Shown piece by piece: positions 17,164 through 24,785 of a stretch of 64,000 nt of DNA. The DNA is taken from NCBI GenBank assembly GCA_964494505.1, contig CAZBRO010000006.1, forward strand, positions 1 through 64,000, written 5' to 3'. The stretch's first letter is position 1. The number at the start of each line of letters is the position of its first letter. The position numbers were made by a program, and so were the translations under genes. The notes below the pieces were generated by a model. It did no database searches, was not told the origin of the DNA, and worked only from the letters and a program-made list of their open reading frames with translations. This stretch comes from CAIYRG01 sp964494505. Its GTDB lineage: Bacteria > Pseudomonadota > Alphaproteobacteria > Micropepsales > Micropepsaceae.

Positions 17164-18192
17164 ATGCGCCCGCCAACGCCACGCACTCCTGCGTTCACCG
17201 TCTCGTCTGATCTCATCCGCGGCCTGATCGATTGCGCGGCGCAATGCGGCGTTCCGCGCAGCCAGCTCGCGGACATGATCGGCGACGATAGCGGCGCCGA
17301 ACGGAAACCCTCAACGCTGGTGCGCTTTTCAGGAGAGCACACTCTCAAATTATGGGATCGCATCCTGCGTTTGACGAACGATCCGATCGTCGGCTTTCGC
17401 ATGGCGTTCTTCGCGGGGCCAAAGACTTTCGGAGTGCTCAGCCAGATTCTGCCGCGCTGCGCGAACGTGCTCGAAGCGTTCCGCCAGACCGAGCGCTATT
17501 CCGCCCTGGCTTCGGATGGTGCGCGCATATGGGTTAAATCGAGCGCTGAGACGCTCACCGTTCATTTCACCGTGCAGAATCTGGGTCGGGCCGACATCCA
17601 GCGAACGGTTACGCTGTGGGGACTGACAAACCTATGTCTCATGTCGCAGCGTTTAGCCGGAACCGCATTCCGCCCAAAGGCAGTCATATGCAATTGCGTC
17701 ACGCCCGGACCCGCCGCTGAGCGCGCCATCAAGGAGCACTTGCCGATCAAGTTTGACGGAAACGAGAACCAGGTCGTCTTCGACCGGCACGTCGGAGACA
17801 TCGCCATTCCCTCGGCAGATCCGGACTTGCAATCGCTGCTCGCCGATACGATGGATCGCCATCTGGCGGCGCTCGGCCCCGCGGCGAGCTTCGAGCAAGG
17901 AATGCTCACGCTTCTGCGCAGCATGATGAACGGCAACATGCCGACTCTGGCGTCGTTGAGCGCGCGTTCTGGCATGTCGCAGCGCACGCTGCAGCGGCGC
18001 CTGAGCGACGCCAACACGAATTTTCAAAGTCTGCTGAAGCAGGTGCTGCATGAGCAGGCTGAGGAGCTTCTCTCACGGGGCACGCTCAGTCAGGGCGAGA
18101 TCGCGTTCCTCCTCGGTTATTCGGAGGTCAGCGCGTTTTCACGGGCTTATCACGGGTGGACGGGGCATCCGCCCGGAGCTGCTTCTATGTAG
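17164..18192 (+). CDS. AraC-family transcriptional regulator
   Basis: A 342-residue DNA-binding regulator. The N-terminal arabinose-binding-like domain of the OruR type (begins around FTVSSDLIRGLIDCAAQCGVP) occupies about residues 15-200. A C-terminal pair of helix-turn-helix motifs follows: PTLASLSARSGMSQRTLQRRL and GEIAFLLGYSEVSAFSRAYHGWTG. The start at 17164 leaves about 147 nt for the shared promoter region; an upstream ATG at 17068 would overlap the operator array. Divergent orientation suggests it controls the efflux operon, either activating or repressing it, and possibly itself. Confidence 0.88.
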   Translation: MRPPTPRTPAFTVSSDLIRGLIDCAAQCGVPRSQLADMIGDDSGAERKPSTLVRFSGEHTLKLWDRILRLTNDPIVGFRMAFFAGPKTFGVLSQILPRCANVLEAFRQTERYSALASDGARIWVKSSAETLTVHFTVQNLGRADIQRTVTLWGLTNLCLMSQRLAGTAFRPKAVICNCVTPGPAAERAIKEHLPIKFDGNENQVVFDRHVGDIAIPSADPDLQSLLADTMDRHLAALGPAASFEQGMLTLLRSMMNGNMPTLASLSARSGMSQRTLQRRLSDANTNFQSLLKQVLHEQAEELLSRGTLSQGEIAFLLGYSEVSAFSRAYHGWTGHPPGAASM

Positions 18193-18204
18193 GTGTTTTC
18201 TCGA

Positions 18205-18639
18205 AAAAGCGGGCAGATGGTGATGATGCGGCCGAAAAGATCGCCCTGATCAACATCCCTGATGCCGTTGATGTTCCCGTCGTCGTCGTCCAGCGCGACC
18301 TTGTGATCGCTTCAACAAAGCGGCGGCGATGAGCACCCCCTTCGCATTGTACCGGGGGACCGGCGCCGATCCGCGCACGCATCTACGCCGGGTTCGCCCA
18401 TGGCTCCTCGGGCGCTGAGATAGGCATGCCATGTATGATCGCCGGCTCCTACCGAGGCGGCTAGATTCTGGCAAATCCTATCGGCGCCCGTCAATCCGCC
18501 GAGATTTCCAGTTCCGGCGGCCGCCGAGCTGCTATTGAAGAAGCTCATACGTGAGGGTTGCCGGCGCAGCGGGCTGCGCAAATGCCGTTACAGAGGCAAA
18601 TCCCAAAAGGATTCCCGCAACCAGGATATTACATCTCAT
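18205..18639 (-). pseudogene. Frameshifted secreted lectin-like protein gene
   Basis: A good AAGGA and an ATG at 18639 open a signal peptide (MRCNILVAGILLGFASVTAFAQ) that runs into a stop after 35 codons. In a second frame the mature domain continues: NLGGLTGADRICQNLAASVGAG then HTWHAYLSA, which matches the small secreted lectin-like family of alphaproteobacteria ('LGGLAGADAHCQ.LA.AVGAG..TWHAYLS'). A third frame continues with YNAKGVLIAA. At least two frameshifts interrupt it, and the rest of the domain is unrecognisable. The gene is dead or, less likely, the assembly is wrong here. Confidence 0.6.
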
Positions 18640-18724
18640 GGGTCTATTTCCTTTTTGAACGCAAATGCCTGTAGGGATATTCGCGATATTGCAGGTGACG
18701 CGAGTGTACGAACTAACACTAGAA

Positions 18725-18752
18725 TGTATGCATTATTTATGATATTTGTATC
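18725..18752. promoter_or_regulatory. AT-rich TGTATGCAT-type element upstream of the GntR gene
   Basis: TGTATGCATTATTTATGATA (18725-18744) contains the palindromic ATGCAT core in an AT-rich patch of otherwise GC-rich DNA. Related GTATGCA/CATGCA words recur upstream of the ABC gene and in the long spacer upstream of the TonB receptor, so a shared operator for the local GntR regulator is possible. This rests on eye comparison only. Confidence 0.35.
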
Positions 18753-18872
18753 AAGACGCTTGGGTGTTCCGGCTTTGACATGAAGCCCACGCAAAGCGCG
18801 ACCTTACATCCGCTGTATTTTTACGCCCGACAGTGTAGGCTTATTGGCGGTGTCTCTTTAACTCCCGATCCA

Positions 18873-19607
18873 ATGGCAAAATCTGGCGCAAAAGTGCAGT
18901 CCGACCGGAGTAGCGTCATTTGTCGCGCGCTGCGGCACGCGATTATCGCTCAAGAGCTGATGCCGGGAGCCAAACTGCCGGAAGACGCCATCGGCGAGCA
19001 GTTCGGGGCGAGCCGCACCATCGTCCGCAACGCTTTGGGGCAACTCGCAGCTGAAGGCTTGGTAGAGTTAAGGCGCAATCGCGGGGCTTCCGTAGCCGCG
19101 CCGAGTTGGCGTGAGGCCCATGACATTTTCGACGTCAGGCTCGCGCTCGAACAGCTGGTCGCTGCCCGTTTGACGGGGTCTCTTTCCCCGGCGCAGATCG
19201 CCGCCCTTTCCGCCCATGTCGATCAGGAGGAGCGCGCGCGGGGACGGGACAATACCCTATCGATCCGTCTTGCGACCGAATTTCACATCCTTTTGGCGGA
19301 AATGACCGGCAGCACCGTTCTTATGCGCTATGTGGGCGAATTGGCGTCGAGATGCGGATTGACGCTCTCGCTATATAGCCGCCCGCATTCGTCCGAATGC
19401 GCTGTCAGTGAGCACCGCGCCATCATCGCCACCCTGCAAGGCAAGAACACGGCCCGTGCAATTTCGCTCATGACGGACCACCTTCAAGGTGTCGTTAAGC
19501 GCGCGCTGATCCACAAGCCCGTAGAAATGCAACGCGATGTCCGCGACATCCTCTCCGCCTATTCCGAAAACGGCCGCAAGAAAGGCGCCGCGGCGAGTAA
19601 GCGCTAG
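18873..19607 (+). CDS. GntR-family (FCD subfamily) transcriptional regulator
   Basis: About 244 residues. The N-terminal winged helix is clear (LRHAIIAQELMPGAKLPEDAIGEQFGASRTIVRNALGQLAAEGLVELRRNRGASVA). An all-helical FCD ligand domain follows, with the metal-ligand pattern D..R, H (EFHILLAEMTG), and a late H (SEHRAIIATLQG) and H (MTDHLQG). The start at 18873 fits the family; a frame to 18780 adds 31 atypical residues. It sits at the head of the ABC/amidohydrolase/TonB locus and very likely senses that locus's substrate. Confidence 0.88.
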   Translation: MAKSGAKVQSDRSSVICRALRHAIIAQELMPGAKLPEDAIGEQFGASRTIVRNALGQLAAEGLVELRRNRGASVAAPSWREAHDIFDVRLALEQLVAARLTGSLSPAQIAALSAHVDQEERARGRDNTLSIRLATEFHILLAEMTGSTVLMRYVGELASRCGLTLSLYSRPHSSECAVSEHRAIIATLQGKNTARAISLMTDHLQGVVKRALIHKPVEMQRDVRDILSAYSENGRKKGAAASKR

Positions 19608-20017
19608 GCCTGAATGTTGCTGCGCACAAGGAGGCGTTCGGCGCTGTCGTTCCACACGTCCATTTGCACGATCTTGCCTCCGCGAACGACGAAGCGGTCA
19701 ATGTAGCGGTTCCCGTCAAAGGGCGTGCCATCCGGCCATTCACCGTACAATGTCCCAAGATTGTATACGATGGTTTCGCCGGCCCCGGGCACGACGTCGG
19801 TCCGGTCCATGCGCTTCTTCACCCATTTGTAACGCTTCGCGTTGAAGGCCGCTGTTTCGCGGGGGTGAGAATATCTTCGCCCGCCGGTGAACGTGATGGC
19901 CAGACCGTCTGCGACATAGCGTGCCGCCGTCACCGGGTCTGGCACCATCGAGGCTTCCAGGTACTTTTCCACGATTTCGGCATCTGAAGCGGAAAGAGGA
20001 GGAGGAGTATCAGACAT
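19604..20017 (-). CDS. SnoaL/NTF2-like domain protein
   Basis: A 137-residue protein of the NTF2-like fold: helix-rich start (SDAEIVEKYLEASMVPDPVTAARYVADG), then alternating strands ending RYIDRFVVRGGKIVQMDVWNDSAERLL, as in SnoaL-like polyketide cyclases and related small hydrolases/isomerases. No catalytic residue can be assigned with confidence. The start at 20017 has AGGAAGG upstream; longer starts lack a signal. It is divergent from the ABC operon and its end overlaps the end of the GntR gene by 4 nt, so it probably belongs to the same catabolic locus. Confidence 0.7.
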   Translation of the reverse strand: MSDTPPPLSASDAEIVEKYLEASMVPDPVTAARYVADGLAITFTGGRRYSHPRETAAFNAKRYKWVKKRMDRTDVVPGAGETIVYNLGTLYGEWPDGTPFDGNRYIDRFVVRGGKIVQMDVWNDSAERLLVRSNIQA

Positions 20018-20055
20018 GGACCTTCCTATGGCCATCTGTGGTAATTTTTTTGCAT

Positions 20056-20115
20056 GCAATCATGCAAGTGATCCCATACAATTTTGGGGCTGCTTTTGTT
20101 TTCGGCAGTCATGCA
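20056..20115. promoter_or_regulatory. Direct repeat GCARTCATGCA upstream of the ABC operon
   Basis: GCAATCATGCA (20056-20066) and GCAGTCATGCA (20105-20115) are near-identical and 49 nt apart, in an AT-rich, T-tract-containing spacer between the divergent SnoaL-like and ABC genes. They resemble the TGTATGCAT element upstream of the GntR gene. Putative operator pair, unproven. Confidence 0.35.
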
Positions 20116-20226
20116 TTTTTTTGGCACGCCGCACAATGTAAATGGGCCATTTGCCGTAGTGCCATCTGGCTGTTCTCTTGGCATGAAGCTTGCGAGATTT
20201 GCATTTACGCCCGTAAGGAGAATCTG

Positions 20227-21160
20227 ATGCGCGACCTCATTTCCCTCCTCTCGCCGGCACGGACCGTCACGGGCGTCTTCGCGGCCTTGCTTCTGTTCAC
20301 CGCACCTGCTGCGGCGCAAGCGACGATTAAATTCGGTCTGGTCGCCGCCTTGTCGGGCCAATCGGCGAAGTCGGGCGAAGCCATTACGCGAGGGCTCTCG
20401 CTTGCGATCGACGAAATCAATGCGAATGGGGGAGTTCTCGGAAAAAAGGTCGAGTTGATCTCGCGCGATGACGAAAGCAACCCTGCCAAGGGCGTTCTGG
20501 CGGCACGCGAACTCGTCCAGCGGCAGCATGTCGTCGCATTTTTTGGCGGCGTCGATACGCCCGTGTCGCTCGCCATTGTTCCATTCGCCAATCAGGCGAA
20601 AGTTCCGTTCATAGGCGTGTGGGCGGCCGGAACGGCAATCACCAAGAATGGTGCGGCCGAAAATTACGTGTTTCGCGTTTCCGCCGTCGACGATCTGGTC
20701 GACGTCTCGCTCGTCGATTATGCGGTCAAGACGTATGGTGCGAAAAAGCCCGGTATGATCCTGATCGACAACGCCTGGGGCGAATCCAACGAGGCCGGTC
20801 TGAAGTCCGCGCTGGCCGCCAAGAAGATGCAATATGCCGCCATCGAGAAATTCGAGGCCGAAGATGTCGACGTCGTTCCGCAGCTGACGCGGTTGAAAAA
20901 TGCGGGCGCCGACGTGCTTTTTCTCGTGGCGACCGTCGCGCCCTCCTCACAAGTCGTAAAGTCGCTGGATCGGATGGCGTGGAGTGTGCCGATCGTTTCG
21001 CATTGGGGCCCCGCCGGCGGCCGCTTCTCCGAACTCGCCGGACCGAGCGCTCCGAAGGTGCATTCATAGAGACCTACAGTTTCTCGGGCAAATTGTCGCC
21101 GAAGGGCGCTGCTGTCCTGGCCGCGCTGAAGAAGAAATATCCGGCGATCAAGTCCCTGGG
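20227..21160 (+). pseudogene. livJ: Branched-chain amino-acid-type ABC substrate-binding protein, frameshifted and truncated
   Basis: A LivJ-type periplasmic binding protein with a good AAGGAG and signal peptide (VFAALLLFTAPAAAQA). The family core is intact for 280 codons (IKFGLVAALSGQSAKSGEAITRGLSLAIDEINANGG; VAFFGGVDTPVSLAIVPFANQAKVPFIG). A stop then interrupts at 21067. In the next frame the homology resumes at once (IETYSFSGKLSPKGAAVLAALKKKYPAIKS), so a single missing base near 21064 explains the stop. After 21160 LivJ similarity ends, roughly 60-80 residues short of the normal C-terminus, and a LivH-like tail begins. The binding protein is therefore both frameshifted and cut. Confidence 0.75.
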
Positions 21161-21247
21161 CAGATCGGCGGATTTTCGGTGGTAATCATCGCCCTTGCCA
21201 TCGTGTCGAGCGGATTTCTTGGCCGCACCTCCGTGTTCAAGGTCTGA
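21161..21247 (+). pseudogene. livH: C-terminal stub of a LivH-type permease
   Basis: A 28-codon frame with no start of its own, reading SVVIIALAIVSSGFLGRTSVFKV before TGA. A last transmembrane helix followed by 'GFLGR...V' is how LivH permeases end ('LLFRPQGLFGR..V'). It is fused directly to the broken livJ and stands where livH would be expected, just before livM. The rest of livH is missing. The identification rests on a short stretch, but position and sequence agree. Confidence 0.5.
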
Positions 21248-21249
21248 GT

Positions 21250-22677
21250 ATGGCGACTTCGCCGGCGGACCGTTTCCGGGTACCAACGCTCATCGCGGTC
21301 CTGACATCTGCATCCTTGCCGCTTGCGACGCTGAGCGAAGATTGCACCTCGTTCGTGCTCGCCCTTGTCGCGCTTGGCGTCATTGTCGGGGCCGGGCTGA
21401 ACATTCTTTATGGTCTTAGCGGCCAGATTTCGCTGGGGCATATAAGGTTCTATGCCATCGGGGCTTACACGGTTGGTATCCTGTCGCTGAAGGGCATCGG
21501 CCTGCGGTTATCGCTTCCGGCTGCTGGTGCAATCGGCTTGCTGCTTGCGCTGCCGGCATTGCGCGTGGCCAGGCCATACCTCGCAATGGTCGCGATTGCG
21601 TTCGCCTTTGTGGTTCAGCATGGCGCCATCGAATGGCGCGCAATGACCGGCGGGGCAAACGGGTTAAGCGGAATTCCAGCGCCAGCATTCGGAGCACGAG
21701 TTGCCGGCGAACGCGAACTGGCGATGTTCGCCATCGCGCTCGCCGGGTTCTCACTGTGGTTGTTTAGCCGAATTGCAAACAGCACCTGGGGCAAAGGCAT
21801 GCTTGCGGTGCGCGATTCCGAGGTTGCAGCCCGTTCGCTGGGAGTCGATCCCGTTGTCATGAAGACAGCAGCGTTCGCGCTTTCCGCAAATCCCGATGTG
21901 CGCAGGGCTTATCTCGGCACCGAACTGCATACTCGGCGGCGGATAGCGATGCAGCCCCGCCAGCGCGAAAGAGCGCTGAATGTGCTGAACCTTACAGCAG
22001 GCGCCGCCAACGTTTTCGATGATTTCTCCTTCGACATTCGCGAAGGTGAAATGGTGGCGATTCTCGGCGCCAACGGCGCTGGTAAAACGACCATTATGCG
22101 TGTTCTCGCAGGTCTCCTGCCCGCGTCGCGTGCGGTCATTACGCTTGGCGCGCGGCGGATCGACAATCTCAAGCCCCACGAGATCGCCGCCCTGGGACTC
22201 GCGCTTGCTCCGGAAGGACGGCAGGTGCTTCCGGGCCTGTCAGTTCAGGACAATCTCGAACTCGGAGCGAGCAGGCGGCGCGGGGGCGATATTGTGGCCG
22301 ACATCGAACGCATGAAGCAGCGCTTTCCACGGCTTGCCGAGCATATATCGACTCGCGCCGGTCTGTTGTCTGGCGGTGAGCAGCAGATGCTTGCGATTGC
22401 GCGGGGATTGATGGCGCATCCCTGCATCCTTCTTCTCGATGAGCCATCGCTGGGCCTCGCCCCCCAGATCATCGATGAGGTGTTCGACGTTCTTTCTCAA
22501 TTGCGCGACAATGGAACGACGATTCTACTCGCCGATCAGATGGCCGTCCTCGCGCTCACTCTGGCCGATCGAGGTTATGTGCTCGAAAGAGGGCGGTTTG
22601 TGCAATCGGGTACAGCCGAGCAGTTGGCCATGGATCCGGAACTGGAATCTTCCTATCTTGGCAAAACACACGCGTAG
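21250..22677 (+). CDS. Fused LivM (N-terminal part) - LivG tail - LivF (complete)
   Basis: One 475-codon frame joins pieces of three liv genes. Residues 1-213 are the N-terminal two-thirds of a LivM permease (NILYGLSGQISLGH, GAYTVGIL, and AVRDSEVAARSLGVDP). The sequence then jumps at 21889 to NPDVRRAYLG, the typical end of the LivG ATPase. From about residue 234 a complete LivF ATPase follows, with Walker A GANGAGKTT, signature LLSGGEQQMLAIARGLM and Walker B ILLLDEPSLGLAP. An internal ATG at 21949 could still give free LivF. The last LivM helices and nearly all of LivG are gone, so a working LivHMGF importer cannot form from this locus. Confidence 0.8.
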   Translation: MATSPADRFRVPTLIAVLTSASLPLATLSEDCTSFVLALVALGVIVGAGLNILYGLSGQISLGHIRFYAIGAYTVGILSLKGIGLRLSLPAAGAIGLLLALPALRVARPYLAMVAIAFAFVVQHGAIEWRAMTGGANGLSGIPAPAFGARVAGERELAMFAIALAGFSLWLFSRIANSTWGKGMLAVRDSEVAARSLGVDPVVMKTAAFALSANPDVRRAYLGTELHTRRRIAMQPRQRERALNVLNLTAGAANVFDDFSFDIREGEMVAILGANGAGKTTIMRVLAGLLPASRAVITLGARRIDNLKPHEIAALGLALAPEGRQVLPGLSVQDNLELGASRRRGGDIVADIERMKQRFPRLAEHISTRAGLLSGGEQQMLAIARGLMAHPCILLLDEPSLGLAPQIIDEVFDVLSQLRDNGTTILLADQMAVLALTLADRGYVLERGRFVQSGTAEQLAMDPELESSYLGKTHA

Positions 22678-22689
22678 GATCACCCGGCG

Positions 22690-23922
22690 GTGGGATTGGA
22701 TCTCGTCATAAGGAATGCTCGTATCGCTGGATGCGAAACCGAGCCTATCGACATCGGAATCCTTGGCGGTCGCTTCGTCGCAATACAGCAATCGCTTCCG
22801 TCGTCCCTGTGTGAGATCGACGCAGCGGGGCGACTCCTGGCCCCAGGCTTTGTCGAAACGCACATTCATTTGGACAAGTCGCACCTACTCGGTCGCTGCG
22901 CCTGCCAATCGGACTCACTGGATGAGGCAATCGCGGCAGTTGCCCGAGCGAAGCGAGATTTCACCGAAGAGGATGTTTACGAACGCGCGCGTCTGACTGT
23001 TGAAAAGGCAATAATGCATGGCACCATGCGGATGCGCGCCCATGTGGAAGTGGACCCGCGCGTAGGTCTGATCAGCTTTCGCGCTCTGCGCCAGCTACAA
23101 ATTGATTACGCTTGGGGCGTGGACCTTCAGCTCTGCGTCTTCCCTCAGGAAGGTTTGCTCGATGATCCTGGCTGCGAAGATGTCTTAATTGCGGCTCTCG
23201 AGCAAGGTGCGGATGTCGTGGGAGGCGCGCCCTATATGGACAAGGATTCGCGCAAGCACATTGCTCGAATTTTCGCCTTGGCGCAGCGTTATGACAGGGA
23301 CATCGATCTTCATCTCGAATTTTCGCTCGAAGAGCCAGGGCTGGATTTGGAAGAAGTCTGCAGGCTTACCGCTCAGACCGGGTGGGGCCGCCGCGTCGCC
23401 ATCGGACACGTCACGACTCTCTCCACCGCAACGCGTGCGACTTTGAAGATATTGGCCGCCCAACTCGCCGATTGCGGGATCGCAATTACGGCGCTTCCGG
23501 CGACCGACCTGTTCCTCATGGGACGGCAGTTTGACCACAACGTACCGCGAGGCCTTGCGCCAGTGCATCGTTTGCTGGCCCATGGCGTCACATGCTCACT
23601 ATCGACCAATAATGTGCTGAACCCCTTCACGCCGTTTGGAGATTGCTCCCTGGTACGGATCGCCAATTTTTACGCGAACGTCGCCCAGGTTGGAGACGCG
23701 GCAGATATGGCCGCTTGCTTCGATATGATCACGGTTCGGTCTGCCGAGCTTCTGAATCTCCCCGATTACGGAATCGCCGTCGGAAATCCGGCGGATTTCG
23801 TTGTGATGGATTGCGAAACCCGCGCACAAGCCGTTTCAGAGATCGCTCCCGTGCGGTTGGGCTTCAAGGCGGGGAAAAGAACCTTCAGCCGTCCGAGCGC
23901 CGAATTGCATCGGCCGGGCTAG
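22690..23922 (+). CDS. Amidohydrolase, cytosine-deaminase-like
   Basis: A 410-residue metal-dependent hydrolase of the amidohydrolase superfamily. An N-terminal beta-sandwich segment (DLVIRNARIAG) is followed by the metal motif PGFVETHIHLDKS, then HVEVD, HLEFSLEEP and GHVTTLS histidines, and the late segment STNNVLNPFTPFGD where other members carry a metal- or water-binding Asp (S-D-N). The closest functional relatives hydrolyse C-N bonds in rings or amides (cytosine deaminase, s-triazine hydrolases such as AtzC); the real substrate is unknown. The GTG at 22690 has AGGA 9 nt upstream and follows livF by 12 nt, so it was co-transcribed with the transporter. Confidence 0.8.
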   Translation: MGLDLVIRNARIAGCETEPIDIGILGGRFVAIQQSLPSSLCEIDAAGRLLAPGFVETHIHLDKSHLLGRCACQSDSLDEAIAAVARAKRDFTEEDVYERARLTVEKAIMHGTMRMRAHVEVDPRVGLISFRALRQLQIDYAWGVDLQLCVFPQEGLLDDPGCEDVLIAALEQGADVVGGAPYMDKDSRKHIARIFALAQRYDRDIDLHLEFSLEEPGLDLEEVCRLTAQTGWGRRVAIGHVTTLSTATRATLKILAAQLADCGIAITALPATDLFLMGRQFDHNVPRGLAPVHRLLAHGVTCSLSTNNVLNPFTPFGDCSLVRIANFYANVAQVGDAADMAACFDMITVRSAELLNLPDYGIAVGNPADFVVMDCETRAQAVSEIAPVRLGFKAGKRTFSRPSAELHRPG

Positions 23923-24776
23923 AAATCAGGCTTTTCGGAAACCGGGATTGGGAACAGCTGGCCGGTCACAGGATTGACGGTGCTCTCGGCACAGATCGAT
24001 TCCTGCAGGTAGCTGGGTGCACCACGGCGATACGTCATGGATGCGGACCAGACGGTTGTGAACGCACCCGGGTCCTCGATCGTAAAGTCGACCTGCATGG
24101 TTCTATCATCGATTGGTCGATAATGCTCCACGACGTGCAGCGCTTCGGTGTGCGGCGTCCCGTAACGGTCGATCTTGGTCTTTCCGTTGAAGCCGATGGT
24201 GTCCACCACCAACGTGCCATCCTCGTAATGACCGATGGATTCGCCGTACCATGAGGGCGTGAGGTTCGCGGAGTGCCCGTGATCCATGTAGATTTTGCGC
24301 ACATTCGGTCCGTTCTGATAAAGGACCGTGATGACGTCCGGCTGTTGCAGGAAATAGACCGGTCCTCCAAAATTCAGAATGTCGGGAACCCCGGCGGGCC
24401 AGCAACTCGATTCGGCCGTCTCGGGAACATGGCCGCCCAGATCCTCCTCGCCGGTCTTCCGGATGGCGTCCGCCGCCCAAGGCTTCAGAATGGGATTGCG
24501 CCAATCGCCGACAAGCGGGGTCGGATTGACCTCTCTGCCCTGGGCATCGATTCCGCGATCGTGGAACGGATGGTCCGGATGATCCTGGATTGGACCTGGC
24601 CCGCTCGCCGGCGGGCGGAACCTGCGTCCATGCGCCATCTGCCATGTGCCTGAAAGATCCGGGACGGCTGCCAGCGCTTTGATGTCGGCCGCAGATGCGG
24701 CGGCGGGTATCGCGGCGGTGATAAGCGTCGCACCGAAAGCCGCCATCCCGAAGCGAAGCACGCAAAGGTGGCGCAT
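23919..24776 (-). CDS. Conserved secreted protein of unknown function
   Basis: 285 residues with a signal peptide (LITAAIPAAASAAD). The mature part has a conserved look: LSGTWQM near the start, then YFLQQPDVITVLYQNGPNVRKIYMD, SWYGESIGHYEDGTLVVDTIG, and DRYGTPHTEALHVVEHYR. This set of motifs is common in proteins encoded beside TonB receptors in proteobacteria, but I know no assigned function; a lipocalin-like beta structure is possible. A perfect AGGAGG precedes the start and overlaps the TonB receptor's stop, so the two are one operon. Its 3' end overlaps the amidohydrolase end by 4 nt. Confidence 0.7.
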   Translation of the reverse strand: MRHLCVLRFGMAAFGATLITAAIPAAASAADIKALAAVPDLSGTWQMAHGRRFRPPASGPGPIQDHPDHPFHDRGIDAQGREVNPTPLVGDWRNPILKPWAADAIRKTGEEDLGGHVPETAESSCWPAGVPDILNFGGPVYFLQQPDVITVLYQNGPNVRKIYMDHGHSANLTPSWYGESIGHYEDGTLVVDTIGFNGKTKIDRYGTPHTEALHVVEHYRPIDDRTMQVDFTIEDPGAFTTVWSASMTYRRGAPSYLQESICAESTVNPVTGQLFPIPVSEKPDF

Positions 24777-24785
24777 GACATCCTC

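Noticed and set aside
18775..18800. TTGACA as a -35 box in front of the GntR gene
   Set aside because: No acceptable -10 hexamer lies 16-18 nt downstream.
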